From Chlorobiaceae bacterium (lineage in GTDB: Bacteria; Bacteroidota; Chlorobiia; Chlorobiales; Chlorobiaceae), in NCBI GenBank assembly GCA_013335115.1, contig JAAXWQ010000007.1:18633-82632 (forward strand): a DNA stretch of 64,000 nucleotides, in the 5' to 3' direction. This document shows positions 39,277-51,456 of this stretch, in pieces. The position numbers and the translations under genes were made by a program. The notes beneath the pieces are model-generated. The model was not told where the DNA came from. It was given only the letters and a program-made list of their open reading frames with translations, and made no database searches. The stretch's first letter is position 1. Each line of letters begins with the position of its first letter.

Positions 39277-41040
39277 CTATACTTCATCCAGCCTTGACCT
39301 CACGGCCAACGCAAGGATCGACAGCGAATAGGGCTTGCTGAGCAACGGCATGCCGCTGACCGGAGATGCCGCCATCTGCCGGCTCTCCGTGGTGTAGCCC
39401 GAAATGAACAGGCACGGCAGGTCCGGGCGCCTTGATGAGAGTTCCCTTGCCAGCTCCCGTCCGTTCATGCCGGGCATGATCATGTCGGTGACGAGCAGGT
39501 CGATCTGCATGGGCATGGCATCGAACAGGCGGATCGCCTCTTCAGGCCTGCTGGCCTGAAACACCTTGTAGCCGGATCGTTCGAGGAATTCGGCACTCAT
39601 CGAACGCACCCCGTCATCGTCCTCGACCAGCAGGATCGACTCGTGCCCACCAGACACGGCGAGCGGATTTTCGGAAAGATGCAGTTCAGGCTCGAAACCC
39701 GAGACAAGGGGGAGCAGTATCTCGAACGTCGCCCCTTCCCCCACGACGCTCGATACCCTGATGAAACCGCTGTTCTGCCGGACAATCCCGTAAACTGAAG
39801 CAAGCCCGAGGCCGGAGCTTTCCGCCAGGGACTTCGTGGAATAGAATGGTTCGAAAATATTGTCAAGGATCGCCGGATCGATACCGGAGCCGTTATCCGC
39901 AACGGCAAGAAGGGCATAGTGGCCGGGAGGAATCTCCTGGCGATCCCAGAAAACCGGGCTGAGGATCCTGAAGTCGGAGACCTTGATGTTCACCACCCCG
40001 CAACCACCGATGGCATCGCGTGCATTAACGGTGAGGTTGGCCAGGATCTGGTCGATCTGCGACGGGTCCATCTTCACCAGCAGCGGCTGCGGGGAACGGG
40101 TGTACGAGAGAGTGATGTTTTCGCCGAGCAGGCGTCCGAGCATGTTCATCATGTTGGCGACCGTCGTGTTCAGGTCGATCACCTCCGGTTTGAAAGGCTG
40201 GCTCCGGGCGAAGGCGAGCAACTGCCGGACGAGGTTGGCCGACTTCTGGATACATTTCCGCATCTCCGACAATCGTTCGGACCTGAGGTGATGAGCTTGA
40301 TCGTCCAGGTCCATCAGTTCGACGTTGGAAAGCATGACCTGGAGCATGTTGTTGAAATCGTGGGCGATCCCCCCCGCAAGCCGGCCGATCGACTCAAGCC
40401 TCATGACCTGGGCCATGGCAGCCTGTAGGGCCGCATTTTCGATCTCGACGATTTTCTGCTCACTGATGTCGGTCATCGCGATCCGGCACTCGCGAAGATC
40501 ATTCCTGATTGCCGTATCGATACGCACGCTAACCGGCGTCTCCGAGCTCACAGCATCTGCAGCGCCGGTCGTTGCCGCTCGCGCCTTCAGGCTGTTTTTC
40601 CTGACCAGTCGAACCTCGAAGGATTTCCCCGCTTTTCCCGAAAAAAGGCCTGCAAAAATCTTGGCGAACAACGGCTTGTCCATATCGGCGACAAAGTTGC
40701 CGAATGCCTCACCCGTGAGCTCCGGACGATCGACGCCCAACATTGCCGCCGTGGCAAGGTTCGCATTCATGATGCTGCCGTCGAAGGAGAGGGTGACATA
40801 GCCGATCGGGGCAAAGTCGAATAACTCCTTGTACCTCTCGAGGCTCTTCTCGAGTTCGTCCCTCGAAGCGATCAGCTCCTCGTTCTGCATCTCGAGTTCG
40901 ACCCGGTGTACGGCAAGCTCATGCATCTCACGCTGCCGATTGTCCGAAGAATCGCCGGGGTCCGGATATTGGCCGAGACGCTCTTCGGCAAGCTTTTTCA
41001 GGTCATCGAACACTTCTGGGTTTGTTTTGCGCTTGCGCAT
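39277..41040 (-). CDS. Hybrid histidine kinase (PAS-HisKA-HATPase-REC)
   Basis: This 587-residue soluble kinase has a coiled-coil start, a PAS domain (about 70-130; KELFDFAPIGYVTLSFDG), a second PAS-like part, and HisKA with phosphorylated His227 in LAGGIAHDFNN. The ATPase boxes (PSQIDQILANLTVNARDAIG, DNGSGIDP, GLGLASVYGIV) follow, then a C-terminal receiver domain (LLVEDDDGVRS; DLLVTDMIMPG phosphoacceptor). No transmembrane segment is seen. It is downstream of the CheB-CheR fusion on the same strand, so the two probably signal together. Confidence 0.92.
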   Translation of the reverse strand: MRKRKTNPEVFDDLKKLAEERLGQYPDPGDSSDNRQREMHELAVHRVELEMQNEELIASRDELEKSLERYKELFDFAPIGYVTLSFDGSIMNANLATAAMLGVDRPELTGEAFGNFVADMDKPLFAKIFAGLFSGKAGKSFEVRLVRKNSLKARAATTGAADAVSSETPVSVRIDTAIRNDLRECRIAMTDISEQKIVEIENAALQAAMAQVMRLESIGRLAGGIAHDFNNMLQVMLSNVELMDLDDQAHHLRSERLSEMRKCIQKSANLVRQLLAFARSQPFKPEVIDLNTTVANMMNMLGRLLGENITLSYTRSPQPLLVKMDPSQIDQILANLTVNARDAIGGCGVVNIKVSDFRILSPVFWDRQEIPPGHYALLAVADNGSGIDPAILDNIFEPFYSTKSLAESSGLGLASVYGIVRQNSGFIRVSSVVGEGATFEILLPLVSGFEPELHLSENPLAVSGGHESILLVEDDDGVRSMSAEFLERSGYKVFQASRPEEAIRLFDAMPMQIDLLVTDMIMPGMNGRELARELSSRRPDLPCLFISGYTTESRQMAASPVSGMPLLSKPYSLSILALAVRSRLDEV

Positions 41041-41135
41041 GCTCCTTGTCTCCCTGTCAGATCCGGTCAGGTTATTGTCGTTACGACGTCTAGAGCGTCA
41101 TTTCAATGAAAAATTGTCGAATGGCCACCTTACAC

Positions 41136-41179
41136 CATCGAAATCGATTTCGAACCCGATGGCGATTTCGATTTCGATG
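41136..41179. repeat. ATCGAAATCG-type inverted repeat
   Basis: CATCGAAATCG (41136-41146) is mirrored by CGATTTCGATG (41169-41179). The arms contain TTTCGA hexamer direct repeats. It lies between the CheB-CheR gene and the histidine kinase gene, and a related sequence occurs at 16872-16890. Confidence 0.65.
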
Positions 41180-41194
41180 ACCTAACACCGAGGT

Positions 41195-44131
<2,937 letters not shown>

Positions 44132-44160
44132 GGCGAAACTCAGGCTGTTGATGGTTATAT

Positions 44161-44166
44161 ATTATA
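44161..44166 (-). promoter_or_regulatory. Candidate -10 element for the CheB-CheR gene
   Basis: TATAAT on the minus strand lies 30 bases before the gene start. A convincing -35 hexamer is not seen. Confidence 0.35.
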
Positions 44167-44327
44167 AGTTAACAACTGGATCGGTAATATGCCTCAGCAA
44201 TTCGGCCATACGATCGCCTGATGACGCCGGGACCGCAGGCCAGGATGTGAAAAATGCCCCGGATTGGATATATTTGCGTTACCTTCGGCACCTCAACCGC
44301 CGGAACCATATAAAACAGGACAGGAAA

Positions 44328-44774
44328 ATGAAAAAGACACTTTCGGCCCTGCTCCTGCTCGGGGCCGTTTACGGACCGGTGCAGGCGCAGGAGACGAATG
44401 CCGGCGGCGGTACCATAAGGGTTACCGTCGGCAACATCCGCAACACGCAGGGGCTGGTCGGCATCGCCCTCTTCGATACGAAGCAGGGATTCCCCGACAA
44501 ACCGGACAAGGCGATCGAAGGCCGCAGCGTGCCGGCCGGCGATCATTGCGTCGTCGTGTTCGCCAACGTCCCCTACGGCACCTATGCCGTCAGCGTGCTG
44601 CACGATGAAAACGGCAACGGAAGAATGGACAAGAACTTCATCGGCATCCCCAGGGAGGGGTTCGGCACTTCGAACAACCCGAAGATCAGGCGGGGCCCTC
44701 CGTCGTTCACCGAGTCATCGTTCACCCTCGAGGAGAGCGACCTTGCCATGAAAATCGACATCAACTACTTCTGA
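44328..44774 (+). CDS. Exported DUF2141 protein
   Basis: The 148-residue secreted protein has a signal ending PVQA-QET and then a beta-sandwich of DUF2141 type. Signatures are IRVTVGNIRNTQGLVGIALF, VPYGTYAVSVLHDENGNGRM and GFGTSNNPKIRRGPPSF. The family is widespread in bacteria with no settled function. It has its own start with AGGA upstream and no operon partner. Confidence 0.85.
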   Translation: MKKTLSALLLLGAVYGPVQAQETNAGGGTIRVTVGNIRNTQGLVGIALFDTKQGFPDKPDKAIEGRSVPAGDHCVVVFANVPYGTYAVSVLHDENGNGRMDKNFIGIPREGFGTSNNPKIRRGPPSFTESSFTLEESDLAMKIDINYF

Positions 44775-44897
44775 AGACTGCCCGATGCCAGGCGTATGCA
44801 CCTGCGGTGATTGCCGATACCCGGACACCAGGGAATCCTACGCCCGGGTAGGTTCTCCTCGCATTTCCACATCCATGTAGTATTCCGCCCCCGGACC

Positions 44898-44928
44898 GGC
44901 AACAGGTTACTGCTATTAACCTGTTGCC
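44898..44928. promoter_or_regulatory. Perfect 12-bp inverted repeat
   Basis: GGCAACAGGTTA (44898-44909) and TAACCTGTTGCC (44917-44928) are exact reverse complements separated by seven bases. There is no T run, and it lies 95 bases before the repeat-protein gene. It could be an operator or an RNA hairpin. Confidence 0.6.
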
Positions 44929-45023
44929 GCATATCACCTTGCCCGAGACACTCCATCGTGGCACGTTTGTTGTTGGATGAACATCAGGTCTTCTATGGAA
45001 TCCAACAAAAAAACAGACAAGGC

Positions 45024-45956
45024 ATGAGCAGTTTCATCACGGCATACGGCACGCTCGACGGAGTCGAGTTCAGGACCCTTTTCTCGAACGGCAAGACCGA
45101 CGGTTGCCTTGTCGGCAGGAAAAACAGCCTGACAACCCCTTACGGAGAGCTGATCCCCCAATACGAGGCCGAAGACATGGGGCGCAGGCCGGTCAAACCG
45201 CTCTATTTCTACAAAAGTGGAGCCATCAAATCGGTCGCCCTGCAGGCGCAGACGCTCCTGGAGACTCCGGTCGGCCCGGTACCCGCCGAACTCGTCACGT
45301 TCCATGAATCGGGCAGCATTAAACGCGTCTTCCCCCTCGACGGAAGGCTCTCGGGATTCTGGACATCGAAAAACGAGTACGACCTGGCCGAGTCGATCAC
45401 GATTCGCGCCCCCCTCGGCGAATTGACCGCAAAGTTCATCGGCCTCCAGTTTTACGAAAGCGGGGTACTGAAAAGCGTGACGCTTTGGCCCGGGGAGTTC
45501 CTGGACCTGCGGACACCGACGGGCGAATTCAGGGTACGGACGGGAATCGCCTTCCATGAGGATGGAACGGTGCGATCGATCGAACCGGCAGGCGTGGTCC
45601 GCGTCGACACGCCCCTGGGTCTCATGACGGCCTACGACAACGAACCCCAGGGCATCCATGGCGACCTGAACTCCCTCCAGTTCAACCCCGACGGATCGAT
45701 CCGGGCCCTCAAGACGACCGCCGACGAGATCCTGGTCATCGACCAGTCAGGCAGAGAGCACCGATTCTCGCCAGGGTTGAAAGACAACCCCTGCGGAGCC
45801 GAGCGGAAAGTCGTGGTGCCACTGAAGGTGCGCTTCAGCGCCGGAAGGATCCTGTTCGACGACCACCAGCAGTCATTCAACCTCCAGCAGTGCCGGGTGA
45901 AGGTGCTGCCGTTCGACAGGAAGGCCGCCGACCCGAGCTACTCATGCGCCAGCTGA
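45024..45956 (+). CDS. Tandem-repeat beta protein of unknown function
   Basis: The 310-residue product carries about five copies of a roughly 35-50-residue unit. Each has a core such as LYFYKSGAIKSVALQ, VTFHESGSIKRVFPL, LQFYESGVLKSVTLW or IAFHEDGTVRSIEP, alternating with short TPxG elements. The pattern resembles MORN-like or YwqK-antitoxin-type beta repeats. No signal is seen. The start at 45024 follows AAGG; an upstream GTG at 44958 could extend it. Its 3' end overlaps a convergent flavoprotein gene by 15 bases. Confidence 0.68.
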   Translation: MSSFITAYGTLDGVEFRTLFSNGKTDGCLVGRKNSLTTPYGELIPQYEAEDMGRRPVKPLYFYKSGAIKSVALQAQTLLETPVGPVPAELVTFHESGSIKRVFPLDGRLSGFWTSKNEYDLAESITIRAPLGELTAKFIGLQFYESGVLKSVTLWPGEFLDLRTPTGEFRVRTGIAFHEDGTVRSIEPAGVVRVDTPLGLMTAYDNEPQGIHGDLNSLQFNPDGSIRALKTTADEILVIDQSGREHRFSPGLKDNPCGAERKVVVPLKVRFSAGRILFDDHQQSFNLQQCRVKVLPFDRKAADPSYSCAS

Positions 45957-47351
45957 CGGTCTCACGAACAGGGCGAGGGCCGCGCTCCTGCCGGCAGCCC
46001 ACCCGGTCGAGAAGGCCGCCTGCAGGTTGAACCCGCCGACCTCACCCGCATAGTCGAGCAGTTCGCCGCAGCAGTACAACCGGCGGTGCAACCTCGACTC
46101 CATCGTTTTCGGGTCGATTTCGGAAAGGGAAACGCCGCCGGCGGAGACCTCAGCCTTATCGAGAGGCACCTTGCGGGCCTTTCCGAGTTCGAACCGCTTC
46201 AGCACGGACACGAGCTCCCTTCGCTGTTGCCGGGTCATCACGCTGAGCGTCTGCCCTTCGGTGATACCGGCGCGCCTCATGATCTCGGGAACGAAGGCGT
46301 TCGGTATGGTCATGACCCCCAGTCCGGATTCCCGGGCGCCCGGGCCCAGCCTCGCCGGGGCCATCGGGCAGCGCTGCAGGAAGCTTTTGGCAAGTTGGGA
46401 ACCGTTCCGGGAAGCGTGGTCGAGCACGAACGCAGCGACAGACGGTTCGTCATGGCCGGGGAAAAAATCAGCGAACAGTGTCGGCGCCCCGTTCCCGGCG
46501 GCCATCATCGCAGCGACCGAGCGAGAAAGGGAGAGGCAGGCGGGTCCCGATATGCCCCGGTGGCTCACCAGGATGTCGCCCCTGCGCATATCGGACTCCT
46601 TGCCGGACTCGGCGACCAGCCCGACCCCGCGAAGGGTCACCCCGACCAGACCGGGATCGGGCGACTGCGCAAAGAACACCGGCGCCAGAGCCGGAAGTAC
46701 TGTGGCAACAGCATGGCCGACCGAGGAAGCAAGCCTGACACCGTCGCCCGTTGTACCCGAAGAGCCCCAGGCGCTTCCTCCGGCTCCGAGGATCACCGCA
46801 TCGGCTTCGAATCGTGCCTCCCCTGCCCGCAACAGGAACCGATCCCCCGATACCTCGAGCCCGTCGACCCGGCATCCTGTGACCAGTTCTGCCGAGGCCT
46901 CGCGCAGCATCCGTTGCATGGCGTCGAGCACATCGCGGGCAAACCCGGAAACCGGGAACACCCGGCCATCCTCCCTGGCTGCGGTCGGCACGCCATAGCG
47001 GGCAAGCAGCCCGAGGAGGTCGGCGTTCGTAAAGGCGTAGATCGACGGCTTGACGAAACGCAGCTCGTTTTTCCTGAGGAACCCCTTTTCGAGCAACCGG
47101 TCGACCGCGCCTTCGTGCGTGACGTTGCAGTGGCCGCCGCCCGAGATGGCGATCTTGGCGCCGGGCCGCGGGTTCCTTTCGAGCAGTACGATACGCAGGT
47201 CGGCGTCGGGGATGCCGAGGCCTCGCGCGGCAAGGCGTGCTGAAACGGCGGCAAGCATACCGGAAGCTCCCGACCCGACGATGACGAGCCGGCGGCGTGC
47301 CGTCAATCCTGGCTCCCGCTCCACTGCTTCTGCCGTACTGAATCTCCCCAT
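45942..47351 (-). CDS. HI0933-family NAD(P)/FAD-dependent oxidoreductase
   Basis: This 469-residue flavoprotein has a dinucleotide-binding RRLVIVGSGASGMLAAVSA, a second LLERNPRPGAKIAISGGGHC and a C-terminal FAD-binding CGELLDYAGEVGGFNLQAAF. These are the marks of the HI0933/BaiN family. Some members reduce steroids or bile acids, but most are uncharacterised. The start at 47351 agrees with the family; the frame is open further upstream. Confidence 0.88.
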   Translation of the reverse strand: MGRFSTAEAVEREPGLTARRRLVIVGSGASGMLAAVSARLAARGLGIPDADLRIVLLERNPRPGAKIAISGGGHCNVTHEGAVDRLLEKGFLRKNELRFVKPSIYAFTNADLLGLLARYGVPTAAREDGRVFPVSGFARDVLDAMQRMLREASAELVTGCRVDGLEVSGDRFLLRAGEARFEADAVILGAGGSAWGSSGTTGDGVRLASSVGHAVATVLPALAPVFFAQSPDPGLVGVTLRGVGLVAESGKESDMRRGDILVSHRGISGPACLSLSRSVAAMMAAGNGAPTLFADFFPGHDEPSVAAFVLDHASRNGSQLAKSFLQRCPMAPARLGPGARESGLGVMTIPNAFVPEIMRRAGITEGQTLSVMTRQQRRELVSVLKRFELGKARKVPLDKAEVSAGGVSLSEIDPKTMESRLHRRLYCCGELLDYAGEVGGFNLQAAFSTGWAAGRSAALALFVRPSAGA

Positions 47352-47542
47352 CGATCTTTTTGTCAACGTTTTTTTACTTCCCGGCCTTTCGAAGAACGAC
47401 AATATCCACCCGTTTTCGCTCGAAACCAAGCGCCGGGTCGCACGGCAGGCGTTCCGGAACGAATAGTTCGCGGCATGGCGATCCTGCACCGCTTTTTTCC
47501 TATTTTCCGCAACAGCCTCTTCAATACCGGGACCGGACAAGC

Positions 47543-47998
47543 ATGACCCCTGACCTCTACCTCGTCGCCACAGTCTCCGCGCTGCTGGGCGCAGCAGCCG
47601 GTGTTCCCGCGGGAATGATCCTGCGGAGGAAAAAAGCCTCGATCAAACGTGGGGCGGTCAGGATCGACGCATCGACAGTCAGCGGCCGGGGCGCCTTTGC
47701 CGACCGGGCGATCAGCTCAGGGGAGACCATCGAACGCTGCCCGGCCCTTGAGGTCGCCGACAAGGATGTCGGCGGGGAACTGCTCAACTACGTCTTCTAC
47801 GGGAACTCCGAGAACCTGCGCCTCGTGGCGATGGGGTACGGCATGCTCTTCAACCACTCGCCACAGCCGAATGTCGCCTATTACCGCGAAGACTCCCCTC
47901 TCGGCGCCGAGCTGGTGCTCTATGCGCTGAGGGATATCCGCAAGGGCGAAGAGCTCTTCTACAACTACGGTGACGACTGGTGGACAACGAGGAAATAA
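47543..47998 (+). CDS. SET-domain protein (putative lysine methyltransferase)
   Basis: This 151-residue protein has an N-terminal transmembrane helix (about 3-25) and a SET domain (about 30-151). It has SGRGAFADRAISSGETIERC, the NHSP core (GMLFNHSPQPNVAYY) and the YNYGDDWW end, close to the SET catalytic pattern. SET domains methylate protein lysines; bacterial targets are often ribosomal or unknown. It is a complete but minimal SET protein. The start follows a weak ribosome-site region. Confidence 0.82.
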   Translation: MTPDLYLVATVSALLGAAAGVPAGMILRRKKASIKRGAVRIDASTVSGRGAFADRAISSGETIERCPALEVADKDVGGELLNYVFYGNSENLRLVAMGYGMLFNHSPQPNVAYYREDSPLGAELVLYALRDIRKGEELFYNYGDDWWTTRK

Positions 47999-48022
47999 AG
48001 ACCTGGCCCCGGAGCCCCGAGG

Positions 48023-49213
48023 CTACAGTCGTGCGGCGAGGATGCTGCGCATAGCTGCCGTGTCAAGGTCGACGGCATTGCTCTTGCTCCTGGTCACGGC
48101 CACGATGCCGTCGAGCTCCGCCTCCCGGACCCCGAACTCCCCAAGGCGGGGGAACCCGAGCCCGTCCTGCCACGCTTCGAGCTGTTCGACCAGCATCCCG
48201 CAACCCTCTTCGACGTTTCTCGAGGCCGCACCGGCGACGATTCCTCCCACCATCGCAAACTTCTCGAGTGCCGGATGCCGGGAATCGAGCCGTCGAAGCC
48301 CTTCGATGTTCACCTTCGTCGACTCGGCAAGGAGGGTCGCGCAAAGGGTTCCGTGCGGGATATCGTAAGAGCCGCCGATCGAGGAGGCGAAGCCGTGGAC
48401 GATACCGAGGCCGGCGTTGGCAAGCGCAATCCCCGACATCAGTGCCGCATAGGCGATGTCCGCGCGCACGACCGGGTCGCCTGCGCCGGTCGAACAGGCG
48501 CTCATGAAGGAGCGGCTGAACCGTTCCAGGCCGCTCAGGGCTACAGCATCGGTGTACGGGCTGGCATATGGGGAGAGGTAAGCTTCGAGCAGCTGCGTGC
48601 AGGCATCCATGCCTGAGGATGCGGTGAGGCCCGGAGGCGCAGAGGTCATGAGCTCCGGATCGATGAGGGCAACATCCGGCACAAACGCCTCGTGGCGGAG
48701 CGAACGCTTGTAGCCTCCGGGCCCGACCCGGCTGATGACGGCGTTGTTGGTCACTTCGCTGCCGGTTCCTGAGGTTGTCGGCACGGCAATGAACGGCACC
48801 TTCCTGCCATCGTGCGGGATGACCCCCTCACGTCCTTCGATGAAGCGCTCCACGGGATGGCGCTGCATGAGCATGGCGGAGATCGCCTTGCCGGCGTCGA
48901 GCACGCTGCCGCCCCCGATGGCCACCACGACATCGACCAGCCTGCCCCGGTAGGCAAGGACCGTGCGGTCGATCAGGTCGGCAGAGGGTTCCTGGCCGAC
49001 CGGAAGATGGAGTACCTGGAAGCCATCGCCGGCGAAAGCTCCCAGGAGCCTCGACAGTCGGCCCGAACGCTTCAGAGCCGAGCTGCCGGTAACCAGAAGC
49101 AGGTGCTTTCCGAACCCCGAGCACAAACCGGGCAGCATCGAAACCTCTCCCTGGCCGAAATGGATCCGGGGAAGGGGAAGGAGGGAGAAACACGGGACGG
49201 TGTCACTCGACAC
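48023..49213 (-). CDS. Iron-containing alcohol dehydrogenase
   Basis: This 396-residue group III alcohol dehydrogenase has a GGGSVLDAGKAISAM nucleotide-binding loop, TTSGTGSEVTNNAVI and the metal-ligand region HGFASSIGGSYDIPHG. It oxidises alcohols or reduces aldehydes with NAD(P)H. Substrate is unknown. Its 5' end overlaps the downstream end of the DUF134 gene by 11 bases, so they are likely co-transcribed. Confidence 0.9.
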   Translation of the reverse strand: MSSDTVPCFSLLPLPRIHFGQGEVSMLPGLCSGFGKHLLLVTGSSALKRSGRLSRLLGAFAGDGFQVLHLPVGQEPSADLIDRTVLAYRGRLVDVVVAIGGGSVLDAGKAISAMLMQRHPVERFIEGREGVIPHDGRKVPFIAVPTTSGTGSEVTNNAVISRVGPGGYKRSLRHEAFVPDVALIDPELMTSAPPGLTASSGMDACTQLLEAYLSPYASPYTDAVALSGLERFSRSFMSACSTGAGDPVVRADIAYAALMSGIALANAGLGIVHGFASSIGGSYDIPHGTLCATLLAESTKVNIEGLRRLDSRHPALEKFAMVGGIVAGAASRNVEEGCGMLVEQLEAWQDGLGFPRLGEFGVREAELDGIVAVTRSKSNAVDLDTAAMRSILAARL

Positions 49214-49664
49214 TGCTGAACCTCCCTTTCCTGATCAGCGGCTTGCGGCACTCGGGGCAAAGTTCGGTCCGGCAGGGAACGCCATCGAGGTGGGGTTTTT
49301 CGTACCCGCACCAGAGGCAGACGCAGACATTATCACCGTCGGCCTGGAGCCCACGGCATTCATGTTCAAAATTCCCGCCTTCGATGCAGATGGTCTTGCC
49401 CTCAACCAGCGCTTCGGCCACCTTCCTCCTGGCCGACTGGACGATACGCCCGAAGGTCTGGCGGGAGACGTTCATCTTCCCGGCAGCCTCCGCCTGGTAC
49501 ATACCCAGCAGATCGGCAAGCCGCATCGCCTCGACCTCGTCAACAGAAAGCACGACATTCTGCTGCCTCGATGGGGGAATGCCTTCAGGCAGGAAACAGG
49601 TCACTTTCGGAATGCCTTCGACAGAACGGCAGTTCACCGGCCGGCCGGCACGGGTGCTTTTCAT
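49203..49664 (-). CDS. DUF134 putative DNA-binding protein
   Basis: This 153-residue protein of the UPF0251/DUF134 family has a helix-turn-helix region (AAGKMNVSRQTFGRIVQSAR) and VVLSVDEVEAMRLADLLG. A cysteine-rich C-terminus (CVCLWCGYEKP, CRTELCPECRKP) is a likely metal knuckle. It may regulate the following alcohol dehydrogenase gene, which overlaps it. The family is thought to be DNA-binding but is little studied. Confidence 0.83.
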   Translation of the reverse strand: MKSTRAGRPVNCRSVEGIPKVTCFLPEGIPPSRQQNVVLSVDEVEAMRLADLLGMYQAEAAGKMNVSRQTFGRIVQSARRKVAEALVEGKTICIEGGNFEHECRGLQADGDNVCVCLWCGYEKPHLDGVPCRTELCPECRKPLIRKGRFSSVE

Positions 49665-49881
49665 GATAGACCTCGAGGGATTGGTTCAGCGTTAATGATT
49701 AAACCTGTCGGGATACGGACGCGACATCGGCACGGACCGCATCCCCGACCGTAGAGCACCGTGATATTATCAATTGTTAACATGAAATCAAACCCCGCGA
49801 CAAAAAATGAGCCACACGCTTTTCACCCTTCCTGCAGCGGCCTGGCGGACAGCAGCAGGAACAGGATGCCCGGATCGCTCG

Positions 49882-50283
49882 TCAAACCGTAACGGTCGTA
49901 ACCTCGAACACCGGGGGTTCCATGATATGACGTTTCACCGCGCACAGGTTTGCGGCGCTGATCACGGCATCCTTGTACTTCTCGGGGAACCCCTCGGGGA
50001 GTTCGATGGTGATGGCAATCTTGCCGATGCCACGCCCGGTCTCCTTTGCCTCATGGCTCTGGACGATCCGGATGCCCTCGGTGGGTATGCCCCTGCTCTG
50101 GCAGAAGGAGAGCACGAAGATTCCCGCGCAGGTACCGATGGAGGCCAGGAACAAGAGGAAGGGCTCGGGAGCCGATCCTTCGCCGCCGGCATAGACGCCC
50201 TGATCGGTCTTGATGGTGAATCCGTTGATCTCCGCGTCGACCCTCTTGCCTCCGGCAAAGGTGACGATCATATCGTTAGCCAT
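49882..50283 (-). CDS. OsmC-like peroxiredoxin-fold protein
   Basis: This 133-residue OsmC/Ohr-fold protein has two conserved cysteines in GTCAGIFVLSFCQSRGI and NLCAVKRHI, with a YAGGEGSAPEPFLLFLASIG motif. Members reduce organic hydroperoxides; the YhfA-like branch is less well known. It has its own promoter region and no partner gene. Confidence 0.85.
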   Translation of the reverse strand: MANDMIVTFAGGKRVDAEINGFTIKTDQGVYAGGEGSAPEPFLLFLASIGTCAGIFVLSFCQSRGIPTEGIRIVQSHEAKETGRGIGKIAITIELPEGFPEKYKDAVISAANLCAVKRHIMEPPVFEVTTVTV

Positions 50284-50418
50284 GCTGCTGATGTGGTTGC
50301 TGTGAATGAAACTGCCTTCCCTGAATTATACGCGTATGCCCATAATCAAGCAAGCAAAATCATGTACTGAAGACGAGGGAGGATCAGGAGGATGAGAGCG
50401 ACGGCGGTCACGAGTCCT

Positions 50419-51315
50419 TCAAGCACCGTGGCCGATCCTTCCCATGAACGCCCGGACAGCCCGGACGAACGCCTGCGGCTGCTCCTCCTGTGGCAGGTGG
50501 GCGCAGTCCGCTATGACCTCCAGCCCGCTCCCCGGCAGCTCCTGTGCAAGCCTGAAGCTCTCTTCGACCTTGACGGTGAGGTCGTGTTCGCCAGTCACCA
50601 CGAGCGACGGGACACGGAGCGTCCTGATGCGTTCGGCGAGCTTGAGGTGATGGGTTTCAAGGAAGAGTTCCCAGAAGCCCCTCGACCAGTCGCCGACCAT
50701 CAGGTCGTTCCGGAACGCGGCAAGCATTTCGTCGGGAAGGCGGGATTTGACATGCCAGAAGCCCTGGATGTTGCGGTCGTAGAGCTTCGTGATCAATTGT
50801 TTCATGAGGCGCGAAAACACGGGGGTCATCGCCTTCAGGAAGGGCTTCATGAAGGCTGGCACTTCACTGGTGGCGTAACCGCTATAGATCATGGCCCCGA
50901 CGAGCACCAATCCGCTGACCCTTTCAGGATGGCGCAGGGCCGTCAGCATGGCAAGGGTCCCGCCAGTCGAGTTCCCGACCAGGACGGCGCGGTCGATACC
51001 CAGCTTCTGCATCAGGGCGGCAACCAGGTCGCTTTGGGCCTCAGGGCTATAGCGGGCCTCATGGTGCTTCGAGGGCACCGGCCGGGAGGTGAGGCCGAAT
51101 GCCGGCCGGTCGAAAGCGACGACGGTGGCGCCTTCGGCCAGGGGCTTCATGACGCCCTGCCAGGACCGGATGCTGAGGAAGCTTCCGTGCAGCAGCACGA
51201 CATAGGGTGCCTTTCCGCTGCCCTCCATCTTGTAGTGCACGCGGAATCCATTGCACTCGATGAATCGGCTGTCGCTATCCGCGCGGCGTTGTTGTTCGAT
51301 TGCGAACTTGTCCAT
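50419..51315 (-). CDS. Alpha/beta-hydrolase
   Basis: This 298-residue alpha/beta hydrolase has LLHGSF at the oxyanion side, the nucleophile elbow GNSTGG (Ser116), a late VTGEHDLTV Asp region and HLPQEEQP His. It is a typical small esterase or C-C hydrolase fold, with no clear substrate. The sequence directly upstream holds the fragments of a degraded gene that resembles cobU. Confidence 0.85.
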   Translation of the reverse strand: MDKFAIEQQRRADSDSRFIECNGFRVHYKMEGSGKAPYVVLLHGSFLSIRSWQGVMKPLAEGATVVAFDRPAFGLTSRPVPSKHHEARYSPEAQSDLVAALMQKLGIDRAVLVGNSTGGTLAMLTALRHPERVSGLVLVGAMIYSGYATSEVPAFMKPFLKAMTPVFSRLMKQLITKLYDRNIQGFWHVKSRLPDEMLAAFRNDLMVGDWSRGFWELFLETHHLKLAERIRTLRVPSLVVTGEHDLTVKVEESFRLAQELPGSGLEVIADCAHLPQEEQPQAFVRAVRAFMGRIGHGA

Positions 51316-51456
51316 GGAGCCTCAACTCTTGTTGCCAGAAATTCCTGCCGAACTGAATGTAGCCATTTCGCGGAGGATCTTGATCGATGCCGCACCGGTC
51401 CCCTCCCCGGGGATGAGACCGCAAGCCCGACGATCTCGAAGCCGCCGATGGCCGGC

